From Muribaculaceae bacterium (lineage in GTDB: Bacteria; Bacteroidota; Bacteroidia; Bacteroidales; Muribaculaceae): a stretch of 64,000 bases of DNA. The notes below the pieces were generated by a model. That model did not search any database. It had not been told where the DNA came from and saw nothing but the letters and a program-made list of their open reading frames with translations. Within the stretch, counting starts at the first letter, position 1. Each line of letters opens with the position of its first letter. The stretch is from assembly GCA_022509145.1 (NCBI GenBank), contig JAFLTX010000001.1:53161-117160 (forward strand), given 5' to 3'. The translations under genes and the position numbers were made by a program. Positions 38,239 through 48,689 of this stretch are shown one piece after another.

Positions 38239-39059
38239 TGAAACCGATTCTGCAGACACGACAACTGGCCATCGGCTATAAGGGAGCGCCTCTCCTGAAG
38301 GGGATCGACTTGTCTCTTTTCAGCGGCATCACCACTGCTGTGATCGGCAGAAACGGCAGCGGAAAATCTACTCTTATCAAGACTCTTACCGCCTCTCTCA
38401 AGCCGAAAGAGGGGGAGGTGATTCTCGACGGCAAGCCGCTCGGCAGCTATTCCAACAAGGAACTGGCGCGGCTTATGGCTTTTGTGGGGACGGAAAAAGA
38501 TATAGCGGGTGGGTTGCGCCTCCATGAGCTTGTGGCCCTCGGAAGAATCCCCCACACCGGATTTTTCGGAAAAATGAGTCAAGAAGACCGCAGAGGTGTG
38601 GAACATTCAATCGAGCTCGTGGGGATCTCCCATAAAGCAGACGCTTTCGTGGGAGAGCTGTCTGACGGCGAACGCCAGAAAGCCATGATAGCCAAAGGGT
38701 TGGCCCAAAACACTCCCATCATCATAATGGACGAACCCTTCACTTTTCTTGACATTGCTTCAAAACTCGAGATGCTTAGGCTCCTCAACCGTATCGCCGA
38801 GAGCGAGAAGAAGGCGATTCTTTTTTCGACCCACGAGATATCTCTGGCCCTGAGGATGGCGCCAAGAGGCTGGCTGTTCACATCCGACATGCAGTCGGGG
38901 GAGAAGCGAGTTGTTGACGGCACTCCCGATCAGATGATCGAGAGGGGAGAGATAGATAAGGTTTTTCCGGATTCTGCCGTCAAATTCTCGCGCGAGACCG
39001 GCGAATTCATCCTGGAAAATGCTCCTCACGAAGATAGCGGCAATAAAAATCTCTCTTGA
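38238..39059 (+). CDS. ABC transporter ATP-binding protein (FecE/BtuD type)
   Basis: Walker A GRNGSGKSTLIKTL, LSDGERQKAMIAKGLAQ signature, IIIMDEPFTFLD Walker B; start overlaps the permease stop. Confidence 0.94.
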   Translation: MKPILQTRQLAIGYKGAPLLKGIDLSLFSGITTAVIGRNGSGKSTLIKTLTASLKPKEGEVILDGKPLGSYSNKELARLMAFVGTEKDIAGGLRLHELVALGRIPHTGFFGKMSQEDRRGVEHSIELVGISHKADAFVGELSDGERQKAMIAKGLAQNTPIIIMDEPFTFLDIASKLEMLRLLNRIAESEKKAILFSTHEISLALRMAPRGWLFTSDMQSGEKRVVDGTPDQMIERGEIDKVFPDSAVKFSRETGEFILENAPHEDSGNKNLS

Positions 39060-39115
39060 CGGAAATAAAAAGATAGAATATTAATAATCAGAGAAATAAT
39101 TAAAATTAATATATT

Positions 39116-40378
39116 ATGAAAAAACTCCTTACTGTGGCGCTTATTGCGTCGAGCATCATCCCGGCTCTCTCGCAGACAACGAAGAAAGAGATGTTGGAAA
39201 ACGTCAACAAGACCGGTTCGGTGTATTATGCCTATCCCGTGACCGAATCTCACAACACACCCGCTCCCGAGTGCTATAAACCTTTCTACATCAGCCATTA
39301 CGGGCGTCATGGTTCCCGCTATCTCATCAGCACCACCGATTATACCTGGGTGCGCGATGCGCTGCACAAAGCGGCTGCCGCAGATGCGCTGACCCCGCTT
39401 GGCCTCGACGTGATGGCGCGCGTGGACTCGGTGCTCCTCGAAGCGGATGGTCGTGGCGGCGACCTGTCGCCCCTCGGTGTGAGGCAGCATAGAGGTATCG
39501 CGGAAAGAATGTATGCCGCTTATCCGGAAGTGTTTGCCGACAGCACGGAGATTTCAGCCCGAAGCACGGTGGTGATACGCTGTGTCTTGAGTATGGATGC
39601 CTTCAGCGAACGTCTCAAAGAGCTCAATCCCACTCTGCAGATCACCCGCGAGTCGTCGGAGAGATATATGCCTTACCTCAACTATCACAGCCCGGAAAGC
39701 GAGGCTTACCGCAAGAAAGAATGGCGCGAAGAGGGGAGAAAGTTTAAAGAAGAGATGACACGCCCCGACCGCCTTATCAAATCGCTTTTCAAAGATAAGG
39801 ACTATGTGCGCAAGTATATAAACCCGATTGACTTCACCTGGGGTCTGTTCTACCTGGCATCCGGAATGCAAAACATAGAAACTCCGGTTACTTTCTACGA
39901 CCTCTTCACCCCCGAAGAACTTTTCAACCTCTGGCAAGCTTTCAATTTCGATTTCTTTGCCGGCAGCGCCAACTATCCGGCCAACAAGGGGATGCAGATC
40001 GACAATGCAAAATATCTCTTGCGCAACATCATCCTCACAGCCGACGAGGCTCTGGCTCAAGATAAGCCTACAGCCACTCTGCGCTTTGGGCATGACACCA
40101 ACCTGATACCTCTGGCCGGCATTCTGGAATTCCCGTCTGCCATAGGCCAGACCACGGATCCTCACAAGATTTACGAAGTGTTTGCAGATTATAAGGTGGC
40201 CCCGATGGGAGGGAACGTGCAGCTCATCTTCTTCAAGAACGAATGTGATGCCGATGCACCGGTGCTCGTAAAGCTGATGCTCAACGAAGAAGAGCAGAAG
40301 ATTCCTGTGGCCACTGACACCTGGCCGTTCTACAAATGGGAAGACGTAAGGGCCTACTACAGCAAGTGGCTTGAATAA
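39116..40378 (+). CDS. Secreted histidine-type phosphatase (phytase/MINPP-like clan)
   Basis: Signal peptide MKKLLTVALIASSIIPALSQ; ISHYGRHGSRYL catalytic motif and a distal LRFGHDTNL motif. Confidence 0.82.
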   Translation: MKKLLTVALIASSIIPALSQTTKKEMLENVNKTGSVYYAYPVTESHNTPAPECYKPFYISHYGRHGSRYLISTTDYTWVRDALHKAAAADALTPLGLDVMARVDSVLLEADGRGGDLSPLGVRQHRGIAERMYAAYPEVFADSTEISARSTVVIRCVLSMDAFSERLKELNPTLQITRESSERYMPYLNYHSPESEAYRKKEWREEGRKFKEEMTRPDRLIKSLFKDKDYVRKYINPIDFTWGLFYLASGMQNIETPVTFYDLFTPEELFNLWQAFNFDFFAGSANYPANKGMQIDNAKYLLRNIILTADEALAQDKPTATLRFGHDTNLIPLAGILEFPSAIGQTTDPHKIYEVFADYKVAPMGGNVQLIFFKNECDADAPVLVKLMLNEEEQKIPVATDTWPFYKWEDVRAYYSKWLE

Positions 40379-40393
40379 TCCTTAAAAAACTAT

Positions 40394-40429
40394 GGCGGTG
40401 TGCCATAATGAATAATGTGGCACGCCGCC
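40394..40429 (+). terminator. GC-rich hairpin after the phosphatase gene
   Basis: GGCGGTGTGCCA...TGGCACGCCGCC, 12 bp with one G-U pair. Confidence 0.6.
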
Positions 40430-40580
40430 CTGGAACTTTAAATTTAATCGGAGAATCCTTGGCCGCGATTAATCAAGACGCATCGCAAGTGGATGCTTTC
40501 CACATTATGATGCCGGAAAAAGAAAAATTACATTTTTTATTATAATTTCGCCTATATTTTAAGATTTTTTAAAGTTTTAT

Positions 40581-40588
40581 TATCTTTG
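40581..40588 (+). promoter_or_regulatory. -7 element TATCTTTG upstream of the serine palmitoyltransferase-like gene
   Basis: TAnnTTTG consensus 75 nt upstream of the ATG. Confidence 0.5.
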
Positions 40589-40662
40589 CATACTGAAGCA
40601 TGGAGCCTCGCTCCGGAATATAGATAGCAAAACAGTTAGAAACTCGTTCCATTGCTCTGATT

Positions 40663-41850
40663 ATGAAATTATTACAAAATAAATTAGGGAAATACGACGC
40701 TCCGCAGAAGGCGAAAGCCGTAGGAGTGTATCCTTATTTCCGCCCCATATCAAGCGAACAGAACACCGAAGTGCTGATGAACGGCAAGAAGGTGCTTATG
40801 TTTGGCTCCAACAGTTACATGGGTCTTACCAATCACCCCAAGGTGATAGAAGCAGCCGTGGAGGCTACAAAAAAGTATGGTACAGGTATGGCCGGCTCGC
40901 CGTTCCTCAACGGTACGCTCGACATCCATAAGGAGCTCGAGGCCAAGCTCGCCGATTACATAGGGAAGGAAGACGTGATGATCTACTCCACCGGTTTCGG
41001 CGTAAACCTCGGCGTGGTCTCAACCCTCACAAGTAAGGAAGACTACATCATTCTCGACGAGCAGGATCACGCTTCAATCATCGAAGGGCGCCGACTCTCG
41101 ATGTCGAACTATCTCAAGTTCCGCCACAACGACATGAAGAGCCTGGAGGCACAGCTGAAAAAGTGCGACCCCGACAAGGTGAAGCTTATCGTTACCGACA
41201 CCGTTTTCTCGATGGAAGGCGATGTGGCCAACATGCCTGAGATCGTGAAGCTGGCAAAGAAATACAACGCTTCCGTCATGGCCGACGAGGCCCACGGCAT
41301 CGGCGTTTTCGGCAAAGGCGGTCGCGGGGTGGTAAACCACTTCGGCCTTACCGACGACGTTGACCTCATCATGGGTACATTCTCAAAGAGTCTCGCCTCG
41401 CTGGGCGGCTTCATAGCCACCGACAAGGAGATTACCAATTTCCTGCGCCATCACTCGCGCTCCTATATCTTCACAGCGAGCATCACGCCCGCTTCCACAG
41501 CGGCCGCAAGCGCGGCGCTCGACATCATCATCGCCGAGCCCGAACGCCAGGAACACCTTTGGGACATCACAAACTATGCCCTTGAAAACTTCAGGGCCAT
41601 GGGTTGCGAGATAGGGCATACCTCCACTCCCATCATCCCCATTTTCATCAGAGACGACTACAAGACCTTCCACGTTACCAAAGACCTCCTTGACGAGGGC
41701 GTCTTCGTGAATCCTGTAGTCACTCCGGCCGTGGCTCCCCAAGACACCTTGATCCGCTACTCGCTTATGGCTACCCATACCAAGGAGCAGGTGGCCCGTT
41801 CGCTCGAGGCGATTCAGAAGGTGCTTAAGAAATACGACGTAATTCCTTAA
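40663..41850 (+). CDS. Serine palmitoyltransferase-like alpha-oxoamine synthase
   Basis: FGSNSYMGLTNHPKVIEAA, GTGMAGSPFLNGTLDIHKELE, DEAHGIGVFGKGGRGV, GTFSKSLASLGGF PLP-lysine. Confidence 0.88.
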   Translation: MKLLQNKLGKYDAPQKAKAVGVYPYFRPISSEQNTEVLMNGKKVLMFGSNSYMGLTNHPKVIEAAVEATKKYGTGMAGSPFLNGTLDIHKELEAKLADYIGKEDVMIYSTGFGVNLGVVSTLTSKEDYIILDEQDHASIIEGRRLSMSNYLKFRHNDMKSLEAQLKKCDPDKVKLIVTDTVFSMEGDVANMPEIVKLAKKYNASVMADEAHGIGVFGKGGRGVVNHFGLTDDVDLIMGTFSKSLASLGGFIATDKEITNFLRHHSRSYIFTASITPASTAAASAALDIIIAEPERQEHLWDITNYALENFRAMGCEIGHTSTPIIPIFIRDDYKTFHVTKDLLDEGVFVNPVVTPAVAPQDTLIRYSLMATHTKEQVARSLEAIQKVLKKYDVIP

Positions 41851-41918
41851 AACATATATCTAAAAGGTTTTATTCAGGACACTAACCGACACTAACATAA
41901 TCTCAATAATTACGACTA

Positions 41919-42449
41919 ATGGTATACCGATTTAAATTAGTAAGTGACGAAGTAGACAACTTCAGCCGAGAAATTGAGATTGACTCAGAAGCCAACTTCT
42001 TGCAGTTGCGCAACGCAATTCTCGACAGTGTAGGATACTCCAAAGACGAACTTGATTCCTTCTTCCTCTGCGACGACGAATGGCATAAAGAAGAAGAGAT
42101 TACTCTTGAAGAAATGGACTCATCAAGCGACACCGACAGTTGGCTGATGGAGTCGACCCCCCTCTATGAAATGATTGAAGAGGAAGGGCAGAAGCTGATT
42201 TTCGTGTTTGATTACATCACCGAGCGTTGCTTCTTCATGGAGATGATAGAGAGCATCCCGGGCCGCAATCTTGCCGAAGCCATCTGCACCTTGAAGAAGG
42301 GGAAAGCTCCCGAGCAACACGTGGATCTTGAAGAGTTTGAGAAAGCCGTGGATGAGAAAATCTCGAAGGATTTCGACATATCCGAAGACTTCTACGGCGA
42401 CAATCAGTTTAACGACGACGAGATTCAAGACCTCGACTACGTAGACTGA
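41919..42449 (+). CDS. pRiA4b ORF-3-like family protein
   Basis: MVYRFKLVSDEVDNFSREIEIDSEANFLQLRNAILDSVGYSKDELDSFFLCDDEW; LIFVFDYITERCFFMEM. Confidence 0.7.
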   Translation: MVYRFKLVSDEVDNFSREIEIDSEANFLQLRNAILDSVGYSKDELDSFFLCDDEWHKEEEITLEEMDSSSDTDSWLMESTPLYEMIEEEGQKLIFVFDYITERCFFMEMIESIPGRNLAEAICTLKKGKAPEQHVDLEEFEKAVDEKISKDFDISEDFYGDNQFNDDEIQDLDYVD

Positions 42450-42501
42450 TCCGACCAAGAAAGACGTCTGAACGGATATTCTTCCGAGCGGATAAACTTT
42501 A

Positions 42502-42537
42502 CGGAGGCTGCACTTCACATCGACAGTGCAGCCTCCG
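42502..42537 (+). terminator. Rho-independent terminator
   Basis: CGGAGGCTGCACT...AGTGCAGCCTCCG perfect 13-bp stem followed by CTGTTCTTTTTT. Confidence 0.9.
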
Positions 42538-42626
42538 CTGTTCTTTTTTCTCTGAATACCAATCCCGCTGATATATGCCCCGTTCTCTGAGTGATGGGCA
42601 ATTACCTTGCGAAATGGACCTTTTCT

Positions 42627-42992
42627 TTATTTGCCGCCGGAGAAGAGCCTCTTGAACAGCGATTTCTTCTTCGGTTCTTCCTCGGCCTCAGGTTCCGGCT
42701 TGAAATGCACATGCAGCTCCGGCGAACGCTTCCCCAAGAAGAGGATATGGTTGGGAAAGACGAAAGCCACGTGCTTGTTGAATTCCAGGATTGCGTGGAG
42801 ATTGCGGGCAAGAATCCGCCTGAAGGGGTTGAACTCCTCCATATCTTCAAACACGAGTTCGTCGCCCTCCATTTTCAGTTTATGGTGGGCTGACAGCATA
42901 TTCAAAAAGTGGTCTATCTGCAGATTCTCTTGGTTCTCTTCAGGCTTGGCGTATTCTTTATAGATGTCTCTGATTACTTCTTTGGTTATCAT
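42627..42992 (-). CDS. Hypothetical protein
   Basis: 121-aa ORF, MITKEVIRDIYKEYAKPEENQENLQIDHFLNML..., basic tail KKKSLFKRLFSGGK; no overlapping better ORF. Confidence 0.7.
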   Translation of the reverse strand: MITKEVIRDIYKEYAKPEENQENLQIDHFLNMLSAHHKLKMEGDELVFEDMEEFNPFRRILARNLHAILEFNKHVAFVFPNHILFLGKRSPELHVHFKPEPEAEEEPKKKSLFKRLFSGGK

Positions 42993-43083
42993 GGCGGAAA
43001 TGTTTGGAATGGTTTAAAAATCAATTGAAAACATTAGGGCTATATATGTTTAACACAATAGAGGAAGCATGGTTCAACAAAAA

Positions 43084-43111
43084 GGGGATTTTAACGTATG
43101 TTAAAATCCCC
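43084..43111 (-). terminator. Rho-independent terminator of the mmd/oad operon
   Basis: GGGGATTTTAAC-GTAT-GTTAAAATCCCC; on the minus strand followed by TTTTTG. Confidence 0.9.
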
Positions 43112-43150
43112 CCTTGGAGTTTATAGTGTCAAAAAACTACGTGTCGGGTA

Positions 43151-44323
43151 TCAACCGAGGAAGCTGAGCAGAACGCCGGCAGCCACCGCCGAACCGATCA
43201 CACCGGCCACATTCGGACCCATGGCGTGCATCAGCAGGTAGTTGTTGGGGTCGTATTCCAGACCGAGATTCTGCGAAATGCGGGCAGCCATCGGTACGGC
43301 CGAAACGCCTGCATTGCCGATAAGCGGATTGATCTTCTTATCCTTGCGCAGGAATATGTTGAAAATCTTCACGCTGAGCACACCTGTTGAGGAGGCGATG
43401 ATGAAGGCCAGGAACCCGAGACCGAAAATAAGCAGGGTGTCGAGGTTCAGGAATTTGTCAGCCTGCGTGGAGGCACCCACGGTGAGACCTAGCAAAATGG
43501 TCACGATATCGGTCAGGGCGTTGCTTGCCGTCTTTGCCAATCTCGTTGTAACGCCGCTTTCACGCAGGAGGTTGCCGAAGAAAAGCATGCCGAGCAACGG
43601 AATGCCGGAGGGCACCACGAAGCAGGTAAGCATCAAGCCCACGATGGGGAAGATGATTTTCTCGTTCTGACCGACAACACGCGCCGGTTTCATCTTGATG
43701 AGGCGCTCCTGCTTGGTGGTGAAGAGGCGCATCAGCGGCGGTTGGATCAGAGGAATCAGAGCCATATAGGAGTAGGCCGAGACTGCCACGGCTCCAAGCA
43801 GGTCGGGATTGAGCTTCGATGTGGTGAAGATCGCGGTCGGGCCGTCGGCACCGCCGATGATTGCCACACAACCGGCCGAAAGCGGGTCAAACCCAACCAG
43901 AAGCGAGAGCATGTACGCGCCGAAGATACCGAACTGGGCGCAGGCGCCTATCACCATCAGCTTCGGGTTGGCGAGCAACGCGCCGAAGTCGGTCATGGCC
44001 CCGATGCCGAGGAATATCAGAGGAGGATACCATCCTTTCTCCACACCGTTGTACAGAATGTTGAGCACCGAGCCCGGCTCGTAGATACCGATCTCCATAC
44101 CCGGTTGGAAGGGGATGTTGCCCAACAGCATACCGAAGCCTATCGGCACGAGAAGCAGGGGCTCGAAATTTCGCTTGATGGCAAGCCATACGAAGAAGCA
44201 GCCTACTGCAAGCATCACCAGATTTTGCCATTCGCAGTTGGCAAAGCCGGTGAAATTCCAGAATGTCTCTATAGTCTGCCTCATGTAAGAGGCAAAAGAA
44301 CCCGTAGAATCTAATAAAAGCAT
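43151..44323 (-). CDS. Sodium ion-translocating decarboxylase subunit beta
   Basis: GIGAMTDFGALLANPKLM, GGADGPTAIFTTSKL, NAGVSAVPMAARISQ. The track ORF begins at a TTG at 44347; the ATG at 44323 is preferred. Confidence 0.93.
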   Translation of the reverse strand: MLLLDSTGSFASYMRQTIETFWNFTGFANCEWQNLVMLAVGCFFVWLAIKRNFEPLLLVPIGFGMLLGNIPFQPGMEIGIYEPGSVLNILYNGVEKGWYPPLIFLGIGAMTDFGALLANPKLMVIGACAQFGIFGAYMLSLLVGFDPLSAGCVAIIGGADGPTAIFTTSKLNPDLLGAVAVSAYSYMALIPLIQPPLMRLFTTKQERLIKMKPARVVGQNEKIIFPIVGLMLTCFVVPSGIPLLGMLFFGNLLRESGVTTRLAKTASNALTDIVTILLGLTVGASTQADKFLNLDTLLIFGLGFLAFIIASSTGVLSVKIFNIFLRKDKKINPLIGNAGVSAVPMAARISQNLGLEYDPNNYLLMHAMGPNVAGVIGSAVAAGVLLSFLG

Positions 44324-44339
44324 AGCAAAATCCTCCGTC

Positions 44340-44786
44340 TTATTCAATTACCATAAGGTCGGTGCCTTCAAGCACGGAGTCGCCCACCTTGCAGAGAATC
44401 TCTTTCACCACGCCGCCCTTCACCGTGTGGATGTCGTTCTCCATCTTCATGGCTTCGAGCACGCATACGGTGTCGCCGGCTTTCACTTCGTCGCCGACTT
44501 TCACATTGAGGCTCATCACGGTGCCGGGAAGCGGGCTCTTCACGGCGGCGGCCTTGGTGGCGATCACCGGTTTGGCCACTACCTTCTCTCCCGTCTCTGT
44601 GCGTGGTGCCTCGAGTGCGGCTTTCGGCTTCTCTACGGCCGAGGGTTTCTTCTCGATGGCCTTGTCGAGCTCTACGTGGTAGGGCGTACCGTTCACCTCT
44701 ACATATACTTCATTGTCTTTCACGTCGCCTACGCCAACAGTGAACCGTATGCCGTTGATTTTATATTTGTATTCTTTAAGTTTCAT
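44340..44786 (-). CDS. Biotin carrier subunit of decarboxylase/carboxylase
   Basis: Biotinylation motif VLEAMKMEND and an Ala/Pro linker. Confidence 0.93.
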   Translation of the reverse strand: MKLKEYKYKINGIRFTVGVGDVKDNEVYVEVNGTPYHVELDKAIEKKPSAVEKPKAALEAPRTETGEKVVAKPVIATKAAAVKSPLPGTVMSLNVKVGDEVKAGDTVCVLEAMKMENDIHTVKGGVVKEILCKVGDSVLEGTDLMVIE

Positions 44787-44806
44787 ATTCTGCGATTATT
44801 TCCTGA

Positions 44807-45427
44807 TTACCTGTCTCCTAACTTTTTATGTGTATGCTCTACATAAGGCTCGTGCCTCATGTTGTAGATTTTTGAATTCCAGGGTGAGTAAGCTTTGCGC
44901 AATTTGCGAATTGTAAGTATAGTGTCTTGCATGTCGTGGTCGGTGGCAAAATGCTGAGCGAGAGCGGCCGATATGGCTGCGATCACTTCGCCCGAGTCGG
45001 GTGAGGAGTCGGCCTTGTCGTCGCCGGGTTCTTTCCTGAGAGCCTTCGCCGTCTGTTTCTTCTTATGGGCGAGAAACGCCGACGAAATCTTTCCGAATAT
45101 AAGGAAAAGGATGCTCAAGACGATGAGCGCCCCGATGACGATACACATGGCGATGATGGTGATACCTCCGCCGTAGGAATCGTAGGTCTGGGCGTCCTTG
45201 GCCTTTTGTGCCTGAATCATTTTGCGGGCCAGCTCGCTTTCCTCTACATAATTCACTTCTTCAGAGGGAGCGTATACCGGGATTGCTTCCGTCTGCTCGC
45301 CCACGGTCACGTCCGTCTGCACCTCGTCGAGCTCGTGAGGCGACGACTGCGCCCTGAGCTGAGGCCCGAACAACGGCAGCCCACACAGTAATGCCGAAAT
45401 GATGAATCTTTTTACCTTGTTTCTCAT
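44807..45427 (-). CDS. OadG-like gamma/delta subunit with single TM segment
   Basis: Position in operon; TM segment GGGITIIAMCIVIGALIVLSILFLIFGKI; C-terminal region with AISAALAQHF. Confidence 0.8.
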   Translation of the reverse strand: MRNKVKRFIISALLCGLPLFGPQLRAQSSPHELDEVQTDVTVGEQTEAIPVYAPSEEVNYVEESELARKMIQAQKAKDAQTYDSYGGGITIIAMCIVIGALIVLSILFLIFGKISSAFLAHKKKQTAKALRKEPGDDKADSSPDSGEVIAAISAALAQHFATDHDMQDTILTIRKLRKAYSPWNSKIYNMRHEPYVEHTHKKLGDR

Positions 45428-45469
45428 TTTATACCTGCTTGGCAGTTGTTTCTAAAGGTAATGGAATAG

Positions 45470-45507
45470 AAGGGATGAGAAGGGAACCGGGTTCCCTCCC
45501 ATCCCTT
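45470..45507 (-). other. Intra-operonic hairpin between mmdA and oadG-like gene
   Basis: AAGGGATGagAAGGGAACC...GGTTCCCTccCATCCCTT near-continuous stem; no U-tract on the minus strand. Confidence 0.7.
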
Positions 45508-45518
45508 TGTGATATTAG

Positions 45519-47072
45519 TTATAATGGAATGTTTCCGTGTTTCTTGGCCGGATTTGTCACTTTCTTTGTAGCCAGCATCTGGAGGGCCTTGATGATGCGG
45601 AAGCGCGTGTTGCGCGGTTCGATCACATCATCGATGTAGCCGTACTTGGCTGCATTGTAAGGATTGGCGAAGAGGTTGCGATATTCTTCTTCCTTCTCTG
45701 CGATGTAGGCAGCGGGATCCGGTTGGTTTTTGGCTTCCTTAGCGTAGAGTACACCGGCAGCGCCTTCGGCACCCATAACTGCGATTTCAGCCGTGGGCCA
45801 TGCGTAGTTCACGTCGCCGCGGAGCTGCTTGCAGCTCATCACGATGTGTGAACCGCCGTAGCTCTTGCGCAGAGTAACGGTTACTTTGGGCACTGTGGCT
45901 TCGCCGTAAGCATAGAGAAGCTTGGCGCCGTGGAGGATCACACCGTTGTATTCCTGACCTGTGCCCGGAAGGAATCCCGGAACGTCTACAAGCGTTACCA
46001 AAGGAATGTTGAAGGCGTCGCAGAAACGCACGAATCTTGCGCCCTTGCGTGAAGCGTTGGAGTCGAGCACGCCGGCGAGCACTTTAGGCTGGTTGGCAAC
46101 AACGCCTACGGCCTGACCGTTGAAGCGGGCAAAACCGATGATGATGTTCTTGGCATAATCCGACTGCACTTCGAGGAATTCGCCGTTGTCGACGATTTTT
46201 CCGATTACGTCATACATATCGTAGCTCTTCTTCACGCTGTCGGGGATAATGTCGTTGAGCTCGTCTTCGAGACGGTCGATCGGGTCGTTGCATTCCACCA
46301 GGGGAGTCTCCTCAAGGTTGTTCTGCGGCATGTAGCTGATAAGCTTGCGGATGAGGCTCAGAGCTGCTTCGCCGTCTTCCACTGCGAAGTGGGTTACGCC
46401 GCTCTTGGTGGCATGTACGGATGCGCCGCCGAGCTGCTCCTGAGTCACGTCTTCACCTGTAACGGTCTTCACAACCGACGGGCCTGTGAGGAACATATAG
46501 GAAATACCTTTCACCATGATGGTGAAGTCGGTGAGGGCAGGGCTGTATACGGCACCGCCGGCGCAGGGGCCGAGGATGGCCGAAATCTGCGGAATCACAC
46601 CTGAAGCCAGGATATTGCGCTGGAAAATTTCAGAGTAGCCGGCAAGTGCGTTGACACCTTCCTGGATACGTGCGCCGCCCGAGTCGTTGAGACCGATCAC
46701 GGGAGCACCCATCTTCATGGCCATATCCATCACCTTGCAGATCTTCTGGGCCATTGTCTCGGAGAGAGAGCCGCCGAATACGGTGAAGTCCTGAGCGAAC
46801 ACGTATACCAGACGGCCTTCGATTGTGCCGAAACCGGTTACCACGCCGTCGCCGAGGATGTGCTTCTTGTCCTGGCCGAAGTTGGTGCAACGATGGGTTA
46901 CAAACATGTCGAGCTCTTCGAAGCTGCCCTCGTCGAGGAGTTGGGCGATTCTTTCGCGAGCCGTATATTTACCACGCTGATGCTGCTTTTCAATGGCTTT
47001 TTCGCCGCCACCGAGACGCGCTTCCGCTCTCTTCGCAATCAGTTCCTGGATTTTCTCTTCTGCTTTACTCAT
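45519..47072 (-). CDS. mmdA: Methylmalonyl-CoA decarboxylase/acyl-CoA carboxylase carboxyltransferase subunit
   Basis: GGAKAIEK-type N-terminus, [47 protein letters not shown]; next to mce. Confidence 0.93.
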   Translation of the reverse strand: MSKAEEKIQELIAKRAEARLGGGEKAIEKQHQRGKYTARERIAQLLDEGSFEELDMFVTHRCTNFGQDKKHILGDGVVTGFGTIEGRLVYVFAQDFTVFGGSLSETMAQKICKVMDMAMKMGAPVIGLNDSGGARIQEGVNALAGYSEIFQRNILASGVIPQISAILGPCAGGAVYSPALTDFTIMVKGISYMFLTGPSVVKTVTGEDVTQEQLGGASVHATKSGVTHFAVEDGEAALSLIRKLISYMPQNNLEETPLVECNDPIDRLEDELNDIIPDSVKKSYDMYDVIGKIVDNGEFLEVQSDYAKNIIIGFARFNGQAVGVVANQPKVLAGVLDSNASRKGARFVRFCDAFNIPLVTLVDVPGFLPGTGQEYNGVILHGAKLLYAYGEATVPKVTVTLRKSYGGSHIVMSCKQLRGDVNYAWPTAEIAVMGAEGAAGVLYAKEAKNQPDPAAYIAEKEEEYRNLFANPYNAAKYGYIDDVIEPRNTRFRIIKALQMLATKKVTNPAKKHGNIPL

Positions 47073-47110
47073 TTTGTTGTTTCGTTTTTTTATTGAGGAT
47101 AGTGATTGTC

Positions 47111-47533
47111 TTATTTCTTTGCGGGGTCTTCGCAGAGCTCGGTAAGCACGGCTTCTGTGCTCTTCGGGTGGAGGAAGGCGATGTTCAGACCGTCGGCGCC
47201 TTTTCTGGGAGCCTTGTCGATGAGCTTGATACCTTTATCTTCAGCTTCTGCCAGAGCCTCGGCCACGCCGTCTTCTACGGCGAAGGCGAGATGGTGCATG
47301 CCGCCGCGGCCGCCGTTCTTCTCGATGAACTTGGCGATGGTGCTTTCGGGCGATGTAGCTTCGAGAAGCTCGATCTTAGTGTCGCCTACCTGGAAGAAGG
47401 CAGTAGTAACCTTCTGGTCTTCAACTACTTCTTTCTTGTAGCACTTCAGACCCAGCGCGTTTTCGTAATACTTGATTGCCTCCTCGAGGTTGGGAACGGC
47501 AATACCGATGTGTTCGATGTGTGAAATTTTCAT
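47111..47533 (-). CDS. mce: Methylmalonyl-CoA epimerase
   Basis: [44 protein letters not shown] vicinal oxygen chelate fold. Confidence 0.93.
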   Translation of the reverse strand: MKISHIEHIGIAVPNLEEAIKYYENALGLKCYKKEVVEDQKVTTAFFQVGDTKIELLEATSPESTIAKFIEKNGGRGGMHHLAFAVEDGVAEALAEAEDKGIKLIDKAPRKGADGLNIAFLHPKSTEAVLTELCEDPAKK

Positions 47534-47671
47534 GTGTATAGAAATGTTTTTTGTTAGATTGTTCTTTTAAAATATGCCGCAAAGTTACTCATTTTTTGCG
47601 AATATTACATGAATAATTTTGTAGGTTTGCAATAATTTACGAAATTTGCAGAGAAATTTAAAGAAATAGGA

Positions 47672-48688
47672 ATGAAGGTTACACCCGAGGTGATAGCCCG
47701 TCTGTCGGGCGGCATCGTCGATGGTCCCGCCGCGCGCGAGATTACCGGCTTTGCCAAGATAGAAGAGGCAGGCGAAGGTGACATCAGCTTTATTGCCAAC
47801 CCGAAGTATGCCCACTTCGCTTCGTCATCCAAAGCATCCGCTCTTCTTGTTTCTTCCGATTTTGAAGCTCCGGAAGGAACCACGGCCACTCTCATAAGGG
47901 TAGAAAATCCATATTCTGCGCTGGCCCGTCTGATGGCGGCGTTTGAGCAGCCCGACACGAAAACCGGTGTCGAGCAGCCCTCCTTTATCTCCGAATCTGC
48001 CTCTCTCGGCAGCGGCGCCTACGTCGGTGCCTTTGCCTATATAGGCGAGAACGCAAAGATAGGCGAAAACGTCAAGATCTATCCCCATGCCTACGTTGGC
48101 GACGGAGTGGAGATAGGAGACAACTGCAAGATTTATCCGCATGCCACGATTTACGCCGGATGCCGCATCGGCAACAACTGTATAATCCACGCCGGGGCCG
48201 TGATCGGGGCCGACGGTTTCGGATTCGCTCCCGACGGTGATACCTACCGCAAGATACCGCAGCTCGGCATCGTGGTGCTCGAAGACGATGTGGAGGTCGG
48301 CGCCAACACCACCATAGACCGCGCTACGATGGGCGAGACCCGCGTGGCCGCCGGTACCAAGCTCGACAACCTGATTCAGGTGGCCCACAACGTAAGGATA
48401 GGGCGCAACAATGTGATTGCAGCTCAGACCGGGATAGCCGGAAGCACCGTGATAGGCGACTCGAACCGCATAGGCGGCCAGACCGGCTTTGCAGGCCACA
48501 TCAAGTTTGGCAGCCGCTGCGAGGTGGGCGCGCAGACAGGAGTGAACCGCGGATTGGGCGACGGGAAGCGCATCATAGGCTATCCGGCAATGGATGCCTC
48601 GCTTTTCGCCCGTATTTTCGTTCTGCTCAAAAAACTTCCCTCTTTATTTAAGGAGGTAGACGATTTAAGAAAAAAAATTAACAATTGA
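47672..48688 (+). CDS. lpxD: UDP-3-O-(3-hydroxyacyl)glucosamine N-acyltransferase
   Basis: Left-handed beta-helix hexapeptides; [26 protein letters not shown]. Confidence 0.95.
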   Translation: MKVTPEVIARLSGGIVDGPAAREITGFAKIEEAGEGDISFIANPKYAHFASSSKASALLVSSDFEAPEGTTATLIRVENPYSALARLMAAFEQPDTKTGVEQPSFISESASLGSGAYVGAFAYIGENAKIGENVKIYPHAYVGDGVEIGDNCKIYPHATIYAGCRIGNNCIIHAGAVIGADGFGFAPDGDTYRKIPQLGIVVLEDDVEVGANTTIDRATMGETRVAAGTKLDNLIQVAHNVRIGRNNVIAAQTGIAGSTVIGDSNRIGGQTGFAGHIKFGSRCEVGAQTGVNRGLGDGKRIIGYPAMDASLFARIFVLLKKLPSLFKEVDDLRKKINN

Positions 48689-48689
48689 T

